This document shows positions 1 through 9,651 of a stretch of 44,921 bases of DNA, piece after piece. Each line of letters opens with the position of its first letter. The first letter of the stretch is position 1. Source of the stretch: Bacteroidales bacterium Phil12 (lineage in GTDB: Bacteria > Bacteroidota > Bacteroidia > Bacteroidales > P3); NCBI GenBank assembly GCA_002633275.1, contig NWBO01000087.1, positions 1 through 44,921 of the forward strand, in the 5' to 3' direction. Both the position numbers and the translations under genes were made by a program. The notes below the pieces were generated by a model. It made no database searches. It saw nothing but the letters and a program-made list of their open reading frames with translations, and was not told where the DNA came from.

Positions 1-67
1 TTCTTTTGTTAAAACACTCTAATCTATCTCTACAAGAAACCTGTCTGAACATTAGAATTAGATTTAT

Positions 68-118
68 TTAAGAGACATATTTGCGAGAGTGTATCCTATA
101 AAGAAATATGTCTCTTAA
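68..118. other. Perfect 15-bp inverted repeat (hairpin)
   Basis: Bases 68-82 (TTAAGAGACATATTT) are exactly complementary to 104-118, with a 21-nt loop. There is no T-run directly after either arm. It could be a transcription terminator for a gene left of the window, a processing hairpin, or a remnant of a small mobile element. No coding sequence is visible in 1-280. Confidence 0.55.
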
Positions 119-184
119 TGAGGCTGAATTTATTTACATAATTCAAATTAAACCTGTCTTCAATAAATTAATTATAAATACCAC

Positions 185-258
185 TTTACTGATGTTTAAC
201 ACTAATTTATTAGTGTTGGACACTAATTTGCTGATGTGAGACACTAATTTTTTAATAA
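185..258. repeat. 21-bp repeat array 1
   Basis: About three and a half units of the degenerate 21-bp intergenic repeat lie downstream of sbcC. The centre (AACACTAAT, tt, ATTAGTGTT) is a perfect palindrome with a 2-nt spacer. Later units use the variant words GTGTTGGACAC and ATGTGAGACAC. Confidence 0.8.
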
Positions 259-280
259 CACTTCAAAATAAAACTACTTG

Positions 281-3271
281 TTATCTTCTTATAATTTCCA
301 CTTGTGAAACCGTCGGATTTTTACGTTTAACTTGAATTTGAGCCGATATTCTTTCTTTCAAATCTGCAACATGGGAAATAATTCCCACCTTTGAAAAACG
401 TTTTTCTCCATTGATGCCACCTATCTGATGCAGTTTTTCCAAAGTCTCCATAACCACGTTCAAGTATTCCCCGCTTAACGTTCCGAAACCTTCATCGATA
501 AACAGAATATCACAAAAAGCATTATTGCTGCTCATCTTTGCCAAACCCAATGCCAACGACAACGAAACGATAAAACTCTCCCCTCCCGAAAGATTAGCCG
601 AAGAAGAGGTCAAACCACCCTCAAATTTATCCTTTATAAATATGCTTAAAGTGTCAGGCTGCGAACAAAGTTCAAAACGGTCTGAAAATCTATTGAGATA
701 ATAATTCGATTTATTCAACAAGTCGTCCAAGATAAAACTTTGAGCAATCTTGCGGAATTTATTACCGTCTGCCGAACCAAAATCCTTTGACAATTGAGCC
801 CATTTCAGTTCTTCTTGCTCCAAAATATCTTTTTCTTTGAGTTTGGTTTGATACAAGGCTATGTTTTTCTCGTTTTCTTTGAGTTTTGTCTGATTTGCGC
901 CATTTGAGAATTGAATTTGCTTTATCGTTTCTTGTATTTCAGAGATTTTTTGCTGCAAAAACTCTTTATTTTCGCATTTCTCAAACTGTAAATCCATATT
1001 TTGCAAATCATTTATCTGTCGATTGATTTGTTCAATAGCACCTTTGATTTGCAAGACCTCACTTTGCTTTTCTTCGTGCATCTTTTGAATGGCTGCTATC
1101 GTGGTTTGGGAATAATTTTTCAATTGTTCAACGTCCTCAATGGTAATATTGGGATTTTCTTGTTTGAAATCGTTAATATCTTTATCGCAATGTTTGATAT
1201 TTGCTCTTAAATTCTCGATATTTGCTTTCCAAGTAGCGTATTTTTCTTTGAAATCCGAAAACTTAATAATCAAATCGCTGACTTGCTCGGGCTCTATGTT
1301 TTCGTTTTCCCATTTATCGACACTTTCGTCTAAGGAGTGGCGGAAATTCAAACACTGGCTTATCAATTTTTGTAAGTCTTCCTTTTCGTGTTTTACTTGT
1401 AAAAGTTTGTTTTTATCACTTTCCAATCTCGCTATATCATTACTTAAAGTATTGGCAAGCGTCTGTGTTTTATCGATAAGTTCTATTTGCGTTTCTATTT
1501 CAAGTTTTTTGTTTTCTATTGCAATAGATATGTTCTCCAATGAAGCAATACCGAGTTTTTCTTGATAAGACTTTACCTTTAATATATAAGCGTCGTAATT
1601 CTTTTGTTGATTTGTTTTATCATCTTGAAATTGCAACAAATTTTTCTTTAACTGCGAAATCAAAGCATCTGCTTTGACTTTTTTGTGATTATTATCTTGC
1701 AATTGCTTTTGAGCGTTGTTCATTTCAGTATGTAACGGCTCTACAATTTTTGCAAAATCCTCATCATTGATTATCTCTTTTATTTTCTGACCGCATAACG
1801 GACAAGCATCGCCTACCGAAAGTTTCATACGGGTTTGCTTAGCCCAATTATCCAATGAACTTGCTATTTTATCGTATTTACTCTTGCTTTCGTTGAATGC
1901 TTCTTCGTACTTTTTGGCAAGAGTATTGATTTGCTCCAAATCAGTTTCAGATTTTTTTATCTGCGAGAGAGTTTCGTTTATCTGTGTTTGAGTATTTTTT
2001 ATTTGCGATTGGATATTATTCAAAAGACTGATATTTTTATCCAATAATGAAAGGCTATCTTTGTCATCATTATGTTTTTTACGCTTTTCATTCAAAGAGT
2101 TTATATCTATTGAGCAATATTCTTTTTGCTTAGCATTTATTTGATTTTGTTTATCATTTATTTCTTTGTCTATATCTGCGTACGATTGGTTAAGAGTATC
2201 CAAACGATTTTTATCATATTTGAGTCCGGCAATTATTAAAAAGAATTTTTTCTTGTATGACACTGCTTGATTGGTTTGAGCAATAAGTGAAGCGTTATAT
2301 TCACTTTTAAGTTTTATAATATTTCTTAAAGCGACGGTTTTATTCCATAGTTCGATAGTTTGATTTTCCTGTTTATACTGCTCACTATCCAAATAATTTT
2401 GTGCTTGTTGTAATTTGTCTTGATTAATTGTTTTTTGCTTGGAAAGATTATCCAAATTAATCAAATAATCTATCTTTTTTTTCAAAGCATCTTCCTCTTG
2501 CCTTTTTTGTTTCAACTCGGTATCGAATTGAGCAATGGCGGTTTCTATTTGTTGCTTTTCTTCACCCGATAGTAGCGTAACGGAATTTAATTCAATATTT
2601 TTGTCGTTAAGAAGTCTTTCTTTTTCAGAGTGAATTCTAAAAATATTCCTGCCGATAGTAGCATAAAGCTCGGTTTGAGTAAGTTTTTCCAAGATTTCAC
2701 TTTTCTCTTTTTCATCACTCTTCAAAAATTTTGTAAATTCCCCTTGCGAAAGCATACAAGTACGACAGAATTGCTCAAAAGTCATACCAACACATTTGGA
2801 TATTTCTTCCTTTATTTCGTTATCTTTCTTGAAATACGTGTTATCGGTTTTGCAAGAGAGTTCCCATTCAATTTTTTGAATTTTGCCGTCATTCCTGTTA
2901 TGGGCTTTTCTTACTTCCCATTTGGCGACATATTCTTTGTTTTGGCTATCAACAAACTCCAATTCGCTATAACCATCGGTTGAATTTCGCCTTAATAACA
3001 ATCTTGCATCATTTGCAGATATGGTTTGGGTATTATTGTCGGAGTTTTTAAGTGTTGTAAAACCTGTAATATTCCCTTGTATATTGGCACTCATTCGTGG
3101 AGTTGTCTTGTACAAAGCCAAACATATTGCGTCCAATATAGTTGTTTTGCCACTGCCTGTATCCCCAGTTATAAGGAATAATGGTTCGCTTTTCAAAACT
3201 TCACTCTGAAAATCAATCTTAGCATATTCTATCGATGCTATATTATGTATTGTTAATGTTTTCAATATCAT
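281..3271 (-). CDS. sbcC: Exonuclease subunit SbcC (Rad50-like SMC ATPase)
   Basis: ATPase subunit of the SbcCD (Mre11-Rad50-like) nuclease, which opens hairpins and processes protein-blocked DNA ends. At about 996 aa it has the family's usual size and order: Walker A GDTGSGKTT near residues 36-44, a long coiled coil broken by the zinc-hook motif CPLCG near residue 490, a second coiled coil, the ABC signature LSGGES near 890 and Walker B with FIDEGFGTL near 925. The upstream TTG at 3277 is possible. I prefer the ATG at 3271 because it is preceded at 7-nt spacing by GGAGG, a strong Shine-Dalgarno sequence, and starts 2 nt after the sbcD stop. The two genes are clearly translated together. Confidence 0.95.
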   Translation of the reverse strand: MILKTLTIHNIASIEYAKIDFQSEVLKSEPLFLITGDTGSGKTTILDAICLALYKTTPRMSANIQGNITGFTTLKNSDNNTQTISANDARLLLRRNSTDGYSELEFVDSQNKEYVAKWEVRKAHNRNDGKIQKIEWELSCKTDNTYFKKDNEIKEEISKCVGMTFEQFCRTCMLSQGEFTKFLKSDEKEKSEILEKLTQTELYATIGRNIFRIHSEKERLLNDKNIELNSVTLLSGEEKQQIETAIAQFDTELKQKRQEEDALKKKIDYLINLDNLSKQKTINQDKLQQAQNYLDSEQYKQENQTIELWNKTVALRNIIKLKSEYNASLIAQTNQAVSYKKKFFLIIAGLKYDKNRLDTLNQSYADIDKEINDKQNQINAKQKEYCSIDINSLNEKRKKHNDDKDSLSLLDKNISLLNNIQSQIKNTQTQINETLSQIKKSETDLEQINTLAKKYEEAFNESKSKYDKIASSLDNWAKQTRMKLSVGDACPLCGQKIKEIINDEDFAKIVEPLHTEMNNAQKQLQDNNHKKVKADALISQLKKNLLQFQDDKTNQQKNYDAYILKVKSYQEKLGIASLENISIAIENKKLEIETQIELIDKTQTLANTLSNDIARLESDKNKLLQVKHEKEDLQKLISQCLNFRHSLDESVDKWENENIEPEQVSDLIIKFSDFKEKYATWKANIENLRANIKHCDKDINDFKQENPNITIEDVEQLKNYSQTTIAAIQKMHEEKQSEVLQIKGAIEQINRQINDLQNMDLQFEKCENKEFLQQKISEIQETIKQIQFSNGANQTKLKENEKNIALYQTKLKEKDILEQEELKWAQLSKDFGSADGNKFRKIAQSFILDDLLNKSNYYLNRFSDRFELCSQPDTLSIFIKDKFEGGLTSSSANLSGGESFIVSLSLALGLAKMSSNNAFCDILFIDEGFGTLSGEYLNVVMETLEKLHQIGGINGEKRFSKVGIISHVADLKERISAQIQVKRKNPTVSQVEIIRR

Positions 3272-3273
3272 CT

Positions 3274-4443
3274 TCAATCCTCCGTTACCTGATAATTCAT
3301 TGCATAATCAATCATCTGCTTGAACTCATCGCACAAAACCACTCCTTTCTTTTCCATATAATCCGTTGCTATATCAACAGGTGCCATTTGCTTTAATTCC
3401 TCAACGGTTATTATTTCCTTTTCCTTTGAAGTATTGTTTTGCTGCTCTCTTTCGATATTAAAAGTACAGAAATACGCTCCTACGCTATTACATAACTCTA
3501 TTGCCTGTTCTTTGCTATTGACGGGAAGATAATCTTTAACCTTAACATTAAAACGAATAAAGCAATCCTTCAACTCATCTTTATGATTATTTACGTAGTT
3601 AAAGACATCATCAAAAGGAATACTTTGTTTGGGTACGGTTTTAAGCGGCATATAGTCTTTTATTTCAATAGGAGTGATTTTTGTTCGCTCTTCGTCTATC
3701 TCTACCAACGAAACGCTATGCGGATAATCTTCATTAAAAGAAACACTGATGGGCGAGCCGCAATATCTGGCCTTGTTGTTGGAATTTTTCAAGGTCTGCG
3801 GAAAATGAATATGCCCCAACGCAATGTACGAATAAGTTTCGCCCAATTTTTCCAACGGATAAAACTCCATATCTTGCACATGAACGCTTTTACTTCTTAA
3901 CTCGCTGTTGGTAACAGCCAAATGACAGGAAAGAATTACGGGTAAATTGTTTCGATTTATTTGTTTGATATAACCTTCCAAGCCTTCAAACATATTATCG
4001 GCATAACGCGAATAAAAATGAGGGACTGCCGCAACATAGCCTTTGAGTTCGTTACCGTTTTTTATCTCAATAATATGTTTTGAATAATCTACGTTTTCGT
4101 TTTGCTTTTCGATATTTCCCACAACAAAGACATTAAAACATGACCAAAGACTGCTGCTTATCTCCAATTTGCTCGGAGAATCGTGATTACCCGCCGTTAC
4201 AACTATAACCATATTGGGACAAGATTGATGAATGGTAAGCATAGCATCGGTATAAACCTTTTGTATCGTTGAAGAGGGCGAAGATAAATTATAAACATCG
4301 CCGCTCAAAATCATACAGTCGGGTTTATGTTCAAAGACAATATCCGCCAATTGTTTTAAGAAATTCTTTTCGCTTTCTATTCTATCATAACCATAAAGCA
4401 CATTACCCAAATGCCAGTCTGAGGTATGGAGGATTTTCAACAT
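3274..4443 (-). CDS. sbcD: Exonuclease subunit SbcD (Mre11-like)
   Basis: Calcineurin-like metallophosphoesterase that forms the nuclease of the SbcCD complex; cleavage depends on Mn2+. The 389-aa protein carries the metal-binding motifs in order: DWHLGN (9-14), GDVYN (48-52), GNHD (85-88) and GHIH (about 208-211). The C-terminal cap domain is present and the length is normal for the family. It is the first gene of the sbcD-sbcC operon. A Bacteroidota-type -7 box lies at 4490-4497. No anomalies were seen. Confidence 0.95.
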   Translation of the reverse strand: MLKILHTSDWHLGNVLYGYDRIESEKNFLKQLADIVFEHKPDCMILSGDVYNLSSPSSTIQKVYTDAMLTIHQSCPNMVIVVTAGNHDSPSKLEISSSLWSCFNVFVVGNIEKQNENVDYSKHIIEIKNGNELKGYVAAVPHFYSRYADNMFEGLEGYIKQINRNNLPVILSCHLAVTNSELRSKSVHVQDMEFYPLEKLGETYSYIALGHIHFPQTLKNSNNKARYCGSPISVSFNEDYPHSVSLVEIDEERTKITPIEIKDYMPLKTVPKQSIPFDDVFNYVNNHKDELKDCFIRFNVKVKDYLPVNSKEQAIELCNSVGAYFCTFNIEREQQNNTSKEKEIITVEELKQMAPVDIATDYMEKKGVVLCDEFKQMIDYAMNYQVTED

Positions 4444-4489
4444 TGTATTATTAGTATTTTTGGATTTAACAAAACAATTTTTTGAGTTA

Positions 4490-4497
4490 CAAAATTA
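4490..4497 (-). promoter_or_regulatory. Promoter -7 box for sbcDC
   Basis: On the minus strand this reads TAATTTTG, a match to the Bacteroidota sigma-ABfr -7 consensus TAnnTTTG, about 47 nt upstream of the sbcD ATG. It is half of a divergent promoter region shared with the gene at 4610. Confidence 0.55.
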
Positions 4498-4560
4498 TGT
4501 TTTTTTTGTCTTTTTATTAAGTTTTTTTATAAAATAATTTGCCGATACAATAATTATTTG

Positions 4561-4568
4561 TAATTTTG
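4561..4568 (+). promoter_or_regulatory. Promoter -7 box for the OMP-rsmE operon
   Basis: TAATTTTG matches TAnnTTTG, with a TTTG-like -33 element near 4539. It lies 42 nt upstream of the ATG at 4610. Confidence 0.6.
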
Positions 4569-4609
4569 AAGTCTGAAAAATAGTATAAAAACGTAATATC
4601 ACAGACACG

Positions 4610-5416
4610 ATGAAAAAGATATTTTTTATGGCAATGGTTTCGTGCGTTGCGCTATCTGCAAGTTTAACTTCTCTTGCATCGGGGGATTGGAGAAAAGGTA
4701 TTTGGAACAGAGATGTATCTGAAAATTTACTAAGTCTAAACATCGAAGCACTTCCTATAATAACAGAAGCATTCAAGAATACAACGCCTTGGGCAGGTGG
4801 CTTTAACCTTGGCTACGAATATAAGATGCGTCCAAGTATCATTCACAACAAAATATCTTTTGGCTTAGGTGGTCATATAGGTGTTAGCCGCTATTTCGGA
4901 AAAAGTATCAGCACTCCTGTTTATGGTCATAACTTGGATCAGGTTTGGGACCACTATAAATCATATACCGAAATTCCCATTATGCTTGATGCAAACGTTT
5001 ATTGGAACTTCAAAAGAAGTAATCTGTTTATAGGCGTAAGTGCAGGTATCAACCTTATGCTTGGACAAAGAGATGCTTCCCTTGAAATGATTGATACAAT
5101 CAATACAAAAGACTTTGAAGACGCTTACAAACTTACTCATAACAAGGAAGTAGATATGATTTCCATTCAAAAAGATGCAAACAACGTTGCATTGAATCAT
5201 ATCTTACTAACATTCAGAGGTATGATTGGTTATACGTATGAACTTTCCCAAGATTGGAGTTTAAGAGTTAAAGCCGGCGTTGAATATCAAGGCAAATACT
5301 CTGATGAATTTAAGGGCTACCATATAGATTCCGACTATATAGACCGATACCACAACGAAGATTCTCCTTCAATGCTTAATCCGTTCTTCTCAATCGGAAT
5401 TGTTTATTCTCTATAA
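4610..5416 (+). CDS. Putative outer-membrane beta-barrel protein
   Basis: A 268-aa protein with a clear signal peptide: a KK start, a hydrophobic stretch to about residue 20, then a likely cut near ASG. The mature part alternates short aromatic and glycine-rich strands (for example GFNLGYEYKM and SFGLGGHIGVSRYFG) and ends in FFSIGIVYSL, typical of an outer-membrane barrel of the porin/OmpA-barrel class. I do not recognise a specific family or substrate. It is the first gene of a likely operon with rsmE, 6 nt downstream, and has its own promoter. Confidence 0.7.
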   Translation: MKKIFFMAMVSCVALSASLTSLASGDWRKGIWNRDVSENLLSLNIEALPIITEAFKNTTPWAGGFNLGYEYKMRPSIIHNKISFGLGGHIGVSRYFGKSISTPVYGHNLDQVWDHYKSYTEIPIMLDANVYWNFKRSNLFIGVSAGINLMLGQRDASLEMIDTINTKDFEDAYKLTHNKEVDMISIQKDANNVALNHILLTFRGMIGYTYELSQDWSLRVKAGVEYQGKYSDEFKGYHIDSDYIDRYHNEDSPSMLNPFFSIGIVYSL

Positions 5417-5422
5417 AGAAAT

Positions 5423-6127
5423 ATGCAGTTATTTTTTATTCCTCAATACAACAAAGAAGATATAATAACGCTTGACAAAGAAGAGTCGGCACATATTTCA
5501 AAGGTTTTGAGACTTCAAGAAGGTGAAAAGATTTCCCTTACCGACGGCAAGGGAAATCTTTTTACGTCTGTCATATTGGAATCCACTCCGAAAAGATGCA
5601 CTGTCAAAATCACGGATATTGAAGAAAACTACCAAAAACGTGATTTCAAAATACATCTTGCCATAGCCCCGACAAAAAATATCAACCGCATCGAATGGTT
5701 GTTGGAAAAAATTGTTGAGATTGGCATTGACGAAATAACACCATTATTAACCGAACACAGCGAAAGAAAAAACATCAATATAGAACGCTTGGATAAAATA
5801 ATAGTGTCTGCAATGAAGCAATCTATAAAATGTTTCAAGCCGAAGTTGAATGATTTGACCAAATTCTCCACCTTGTTAAACAACCTTAAAGACGAGAAAA
5901 AATACCTTTGTTGTTGCAGCGACGAAGAGAAAATCTTAATAAAAAACGATTATAAGCCAAACGAAGATGTTGTTATATTCATCGGTTCCGAAGGCGACTT
6001 TTCTCCAACCGAAATTACGCAAGCAAAACAAAAAGGTTGCAAACTTATCACTTTGGGAGAACAACGTCTTAGAACAGAAACGGCAGGTCTTTACGCTGTA
6101 AGCACTATACATTTTCTTAATCAATGA
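5423..6127 (+). CDS. rsmE: 16S rRNA (uracil1498-N3)-methyltransferase
   Basis: SPOUT-class methyltransferase that uses S-adenosylmethionine to methylate U1498 of 16S rRNA. The 234-aa protein has the N-terminal PUA-like RNA-binding part (SAHISKVLRLQEG, residues 22-35) and the C-terminal knotted SAM site with GSEGDFS (188-194) and LGEQRLRTETA (211-221). Length and motifs are ordinary. Its stop overlaps the next start by 4 nt (ATGA), so it is translated with the DUF4159 gene. Confidence 0.95.
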   Translation: MQLFFIPQYNKEDIITLDKEESAHISKVLRLQEGEKISLTDGKGNLFTSVILESTPKRCTVKITDIEENYQKRDFKIHLAIAPTKNINRIEWLLEKIVEIGIDEITPLLTEHSERKNINIERLDKIIVSAMKQSIKCFKPKLNDLTKFSTLLNNLKDEKKYLCCCSDEEKILIKNDYKPNEDVVIFIGSEGDFSPTEITQAKQKGCKLITLGEQRLRTETAGLYAVSTIHFLNQ

Positions 6128-6777
6128 AAAGAATTTCCGCATTTTTAATAATAGCAACCTCGTTATTAACATCAGTTTTTGCACAAACTTCCACCATTGC
6201 ATTGCTTAAATATAATGGCGGCGGTGATTGGTACGCCAACCCAACATCATTAACAAACTTAATAAGTTTTTGCAATAAGGAATTAAAAACCAACCTATCC
6301 GAAAACTACGCAACCGTTGAAGTCGGTTCAAGTGAATTATTCCTCTACCCTTTTGTACATCTGACCGGACACGGCAATGTTGTCTTTTCCGAGAGCGAAG
6401 CAAAAAATCTTCGCACATATCTTTTGGGTGGCGGTTTTCTACATATCGATGACAATTATGGGTTGGATAAATTCATAAGACGAGAAATGAAAAAAGTCTT
6501 TCCTGAATTGGATTTTGTGGAAATACCATTCTCTCACCCGATATATCATCAAAAGTTTGATTTTCCTAATGGGCTGCCAAAAATTCACGAACACGACAAC
6601 AAAAATCCGCAAGGTTTTGGTTTGTTTTGGGAAGGTCGTTTGATATGTTTTTATTCTTACGAAACGGATTTGGGCGATGGCTGGGAGGACACCTCTGTGC
6701 ATAACGACACTGAGGAACGCCATTTGAAGGCACTGCAAATGGGTGCTAATCTTATCCAATTTGTTTTCATCCAATAA
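6124..6777 (+). CDS. DUF4159 domain protein, exported
   Basis: A 217-aa protein with a signal peptide ending near FAQ (residue 21), followed by a DUF4159 domain. Recognisable pieces are KYNGGGDWYANPTS, FVHLTGHGNVVF, the glycine-rich GGGFLHIDDNYG and FSHPIYH. DUF4159 proteins are glutamine-amidotransferase-like in fold and occur in Bacteroidota envelope operons. The biochemical role is not established and I do not assign one. It is coupled to rsmE by ATGA overlap and is probably the last gene of the operon, because a 21-bp repeat array and a convergent gene follow. Confidence 0.8.
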   Translation: MKRISAFLIIATSLLTSVFAQTSTIALLKYNGGGDWYANPTSLTNLISFCNKELKTNLSENYATVEVGSSELFLYPFVHLTGHGNVVFSESEAKNLRTYLLGGGFLHIDDNYGLDKFIRREMKKVFPELDFVEIPFSHPIYHQKFDFPNGLPKIHEHDNKNPQGFGLFWEGRLICFYSYETDLGDGWEDTSVHNDTEERHLKALQMGANLIQFVFIQ

Positions 6778-6834
6778 AACAAACGTTAGAAAGGAATATA
6801 ATAAAATCAGATTGATATTTCACATCGATATATT

Positions 6835-6920
6835 GGTATGTAATATCAGCAAATTAGTGTTTAACATCAGTAAAATAATATTAAACATTGGTAAATTAGT
6901 GTTTAACATTATTTTTTTGT
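6835..6920. repeat. 21-bp repeat array 2
   Basis: Four in-phase 21-bp units between the convergent DUF4159 and aroK genes, alternating GTGTTTAACATCAG and ATATTAAACATTGG types. The last unit runs into a seven-T tract (6912-6918), which could end rightward transcription. Confidence 0.85.
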
Positions 6921-6967
6921 TATCACTGACTGCAAAAACCTTTGCAATATGATAAATATTGAAAACT

Positions 6968-7492
6968 CTATGGGATAAAATTTTTAATCTTTTGTGCTAT
7001 TTCATCGGGAGAAACGGAAAGAGAAGTAATGATTATATCGGATTGATTATAGAAAACCTCACGCTCTTTTAACTTTTCGGTAATATATTGCTTTATTTCC
7101 TCATCGCTTTTGCCCTCCAAAAGAGGACGACTACGCTTGGAATTGGCATAACGTGAATAAATACTTGCAGGATTTAACGATAAATATATGGAAACGGAGT
7201 TGTCTTTGATTTTTTTCATATTGTCGAAAAAACAAGGAGTGCCTCCACCACAAGCGATAACCACATTGTCTTTTTGCAAAACACAATCCAACATCTGTTG
7301 TTCCATATTCCTGAACACGTTTTCGCCAAAAGTTTTGAAAATATCGACAACGGTATAATGATACTTATTTTCTATTTCGGTATCAAGGTCAATAAAATCG
7401 TAATCCAATATCCTTGCAAGTTTTCTTCCGACAGTGCTTTTACCACAATACATAAAGCCGGTCAGGACTATGCGTTTATTTTTATCTTGCAT
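6968..7492 (-). CDS. aroK: Shikimate kinase
   Basis: Phosphorylates shikimate with ATP in the fifth step of the chorismate pathway. The 174-aa protein has the P-loop GFMYCGKST (12-20), the shikimate-binding DLD (35-37), FRNME around 60, GGG (82-84) and the lid motif RPLLEG (122-127). Length is standard. The start overlaps the end of tsaD by 11 nt, so it is probably translated from the tsaD message. Confidence 0.95.
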   Translation of the reverse strand: MQDKNKRIVLTGFMYCGKSTVGRKLARILDYDFIDLDTEIENKYHYTVVDIFKTFGENVFRNMEQQMLDCVLQKDNVVIACGGGTPCFFDNMKKIKDNSVSIYLSLNPASIYSRYANSKRSRPLLEGKSDEEIKQYITEKLKEREVFYNQSDIIITSLSVSPDEIAQKIKNFIP

Positions 7493-8489
7493 AAGCCGGT
7501 AAATCCAATGTTGCGAAATCGTTGTTTTTCAATTTGAACATACCTGCCGAAGCAACCATAGCAGCGTTGTCGGTGGTGTATGTGAATTTAGGAATAAAGA
7601 CTTTGCAATTATATTTCTTGCCAAGTGCAACAAATCTTTCCCTCAAAAGACTGTTTGCCGACACCCCTCCTGCTATTGCAATGATGTTAAGTTTCGTTTT
7701 CTTCAAAGCCTTTTCGTATTTATCCAAAAGAGAATCCACAACAGCCTTTTGAACCGAAGCGGCAATGTCGTTCATATTGTCTTTAATGTAAGAAGAATTT
7801 TCTTTCAATTTATCCCTCAACGTATATAATATGCTTGTTTTAAGACCGGAGAAACTATAATCGTAATCGGGTATATGAGCCTTTGCAAATTCAAGAGTAG
7901 GTTTTCCTTCTTTTGCCAAACGGTCGATGATTGGACCTCCCGGATAACCGAGGTCAAGTATTTTGGCAGCCTTATCAATGGTCTCTCCCGCCGCATCGTC
8001 AATGGTTTTGCCAAGAACTTGCATATCGTTAAAGGAATTAACTTGGATTATCTGGGTATTACCACCCGAAACCAAAAGACAAAGATATGGAAAATCGGGA
8101 ACTGCTTGCGATATATCGTCTTTAACAAAATGTGCCAACACATGTGCTTCCAAATGATTGACATCAATTATCGGAATATTCAAACTAAGAGCCAAACTCT
8201 TGGCGAAACTAACTCCGACAAGCAAACTACCCAACAATCCCGGCCCACGTGTAAAGGCAATAGCCGATAGTTCGTTCTTTGTTATGTTTGCATTTTTCAG
8301 CGCCACATCGACAACAGGCACAATATTTTGTTGATGAGCCCTTGAAGCCAATTCAGGAACCACTCCCCCGTATTGTTTATGTACATTTTGAGATGCCGTA
8401 ACATTGCTTAAACAAACAAAATCCTCGTCTAAGACGGCAGCAGAAGTATCATCGCATGATGATTCGATAGCCAAAATATATTGTTTCAT
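7482..8489 (-). CDS. tsaD: tRNA N6-threonylcarbamoyladenosine transferase TsaD
   Basis: Universal enzyme that transfers threonylcarbamoyl to A37 of ANN-decoding tRNAs, acting with TsaB and TsaE. The 335-aa protein starts AIESSCDDTSAAV and has the conserved GGVVPELASRAH and the metal-ligand motif HLEAH (H112, H116), then the kinase-like ASKHA nucleotide site with SGGNTQ, DDAAGE, YPGGP and GGVSANS. Complete and normal length. It is transcribed divergently from the phosphatase gene at 8596. Confidence 0.96.
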   Translation of the reverse strand: MKQYILAIESSCDDTSAAVLDEDFVCLSNVTASQNVHKQYGGVVPELASRAHQQNIVPVVDVALKNANITKNELSAIAFTRGPGLLGSLLVGVSFAKSLALSLNIPIIDVNHLEAHVLAHFVKDDISQAVPDFPYLCLLVSGGNTQIIQVNSFNDMQVLGKTIDDAAGETIDKAAKILDLGYPGGPIIDRLAKEGKPTLEFAKAHIPDYDYSFSGLKTSILYTLRDKLKENSSYIKDNMNDIAASVQKAVVDSLLDKYEKALKKTKLNIIAIAGGVSANSLLRERFVALGKKYNCKVFIPKFTYTTDNAAMVASAGMFKLKNNDFATLDLPAYAR

Positions 8490-8512
8490 CGCAGTTTTTC
8501 CACAAATTTTTG

Positions 8513-8520
8513 CAAAGGTA
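8513..8520 (-). promoter_or_regulatory. Promoter -7 box for tsaD-aroK
   Basis: Minus-strand TACCTTTG matches TAnnTTTG, 24 nt upstream of the tsaD ATG. Confidence 0.6.
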
Positions 8521-8565
8521 CGTAAATTTACACTCCCAAAAGTATAAAAAGTTAAATTTTCGTAC

Positions 8566-8573
8566 TAATTTTG
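8566..8573 (+). promoter_or_regulatory. Promoter -7 box for the alkaline phosphatase
   Basis: TAATTTTG matches TAnnTTTG, 23 nt upstream of the ATG at 8596. It lies back to back with the tsaD promoter in a 106-nt divergent region. Confidence 0.6.
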
Positions 8574-8595
8574 CATTTCAAATACATATAAAACA

Positions 8596-9651
8596 ATGAA
8601 AAATTTAAGAAAACTAATTCTTGCAATTGCATTACTTACAATTACAAGTCTTAACGCACAACAAGCAAAGAACATTATTTTACTTATCGGCGACGGCACA
8701 GGTCTGACGCAATTGTATTCGGCTTACGAAGCAAACGACAGAAACCTTAATATATATTCCATGCCACACACTGCTTTATCCATAACCAATTGCAGCGATA
8801 AACGTGTTACGGATTCAGGTGCCGGTGGAACGGCGATAGCCTGCGGTCAAAAGACATACTACTCCGCAATAGGCGTTGATAAAGACACTATGCCGATACC
8901 TTCGATGCTTGAACTATTTAAGGATATGGGCAAAAAAACAGGTATTATTGTTTCGTGCAATCTTAATCACGCAACTCCCGCTTCATTTGTCGCTCATGTA
9001 AAAAACAGAGATTTGTATGAAGATATTGCAACGTTTTACTTGAATGGTAAATGTGATATTTTCTTGGGTGGTGGCAAAGACAACTTTGATAACCGCAAAG
9101 ACAAAAGAAACCTTATCAAGGAATTGCAAAGTAAAGGCTACGAAATAGTTTATAACGAAAAAGAAGTCTTGAATGCAAAAACAAATCGTATTGCAGGATT
9201 CTTTGCACCTGGTCATCTACCAAAAGCAAAAGAACGTCAAACCATTATGCCGACTTGTTTGAAAACAACGATAGATAAATTCCAAAACAATAAGGATGGT
9301 TTCTTTATCATGTTGGAAGGTTCTCAAATCGATATGAAAGCACATGACAATAAATTTTCCGATATGATTGAAGAAGTAAATGACTTTGACGAGTGTGTGA
9401 GAATTGCTCTTGATTTTGCAAGAAAAGACAAAAACACTCTTGTCGTTGTAACTGCCGACCACGAAACAGGTGGATTGACACTGCCTGCCACCGGAAAAGA
9501 TATGGATACTTGTGCTTGGAGTACGACAGGCCATACCGCTGCTCCTATTATCATATACGCCGAAGGTCCGGGTGCAGAAAACTTTCATGGTGTTATGCAA
9601 AACAACGAACAATTCCATTACATAATAAAAGCCGCCACAAAGAATGACTAA
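8596..9651 (+). CDS. Alkaline phosphatase
   Basis: Secreted phosphomonoesterase of the PhoA superfamily (PF00245) that releases phosphate from organic esters in the periplasm. The 351-aa protein has a signal peptide ending near NAQ (residue 22). The metal site GDGTG starts at 32-33, the nucleophile motif TDSGAGGTA puts the serine at about 74, and LEGSQID, TADHETGG and the late HTAAP supply the remaining metal ligands. All catalytic residues I expect are present. It is shorter than E. coli PhoA, with few insertions. The stop overlaps the following phosphodiesterase start by 8 nt. Confidence 0.9.
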   Translation: MKNLRKLILAIALLTITSLNAQQAKNIILLIGDGTGLTQLYSAYEANDRNLNIYSMPHTALSITNCSDKRVTDSGAGGTAIACGQKTYYSAIGVDKDTMPIPSMLELFKDMGKKTGIIVSCNLNHATPASFVAHVKNRDLYEDIATFYLNGKCDIFLGGGKDNFDNRKDKRNLIKELQSKGYEIVYNEKEVLNAKTNRIAGFFAPGHLPKAKERQTIMPTCLKTTIDKFQNNKDGFFIMLEGSQIDMKAHDNKFSDMIEEVNDFDECVRIALDFARKDKNTLVVVTADHETGGLTLPATGKDMDTCAWSTTGHTAAPIIIYAEGPGAENFHGVMQNNEQFHYIIKAATKND

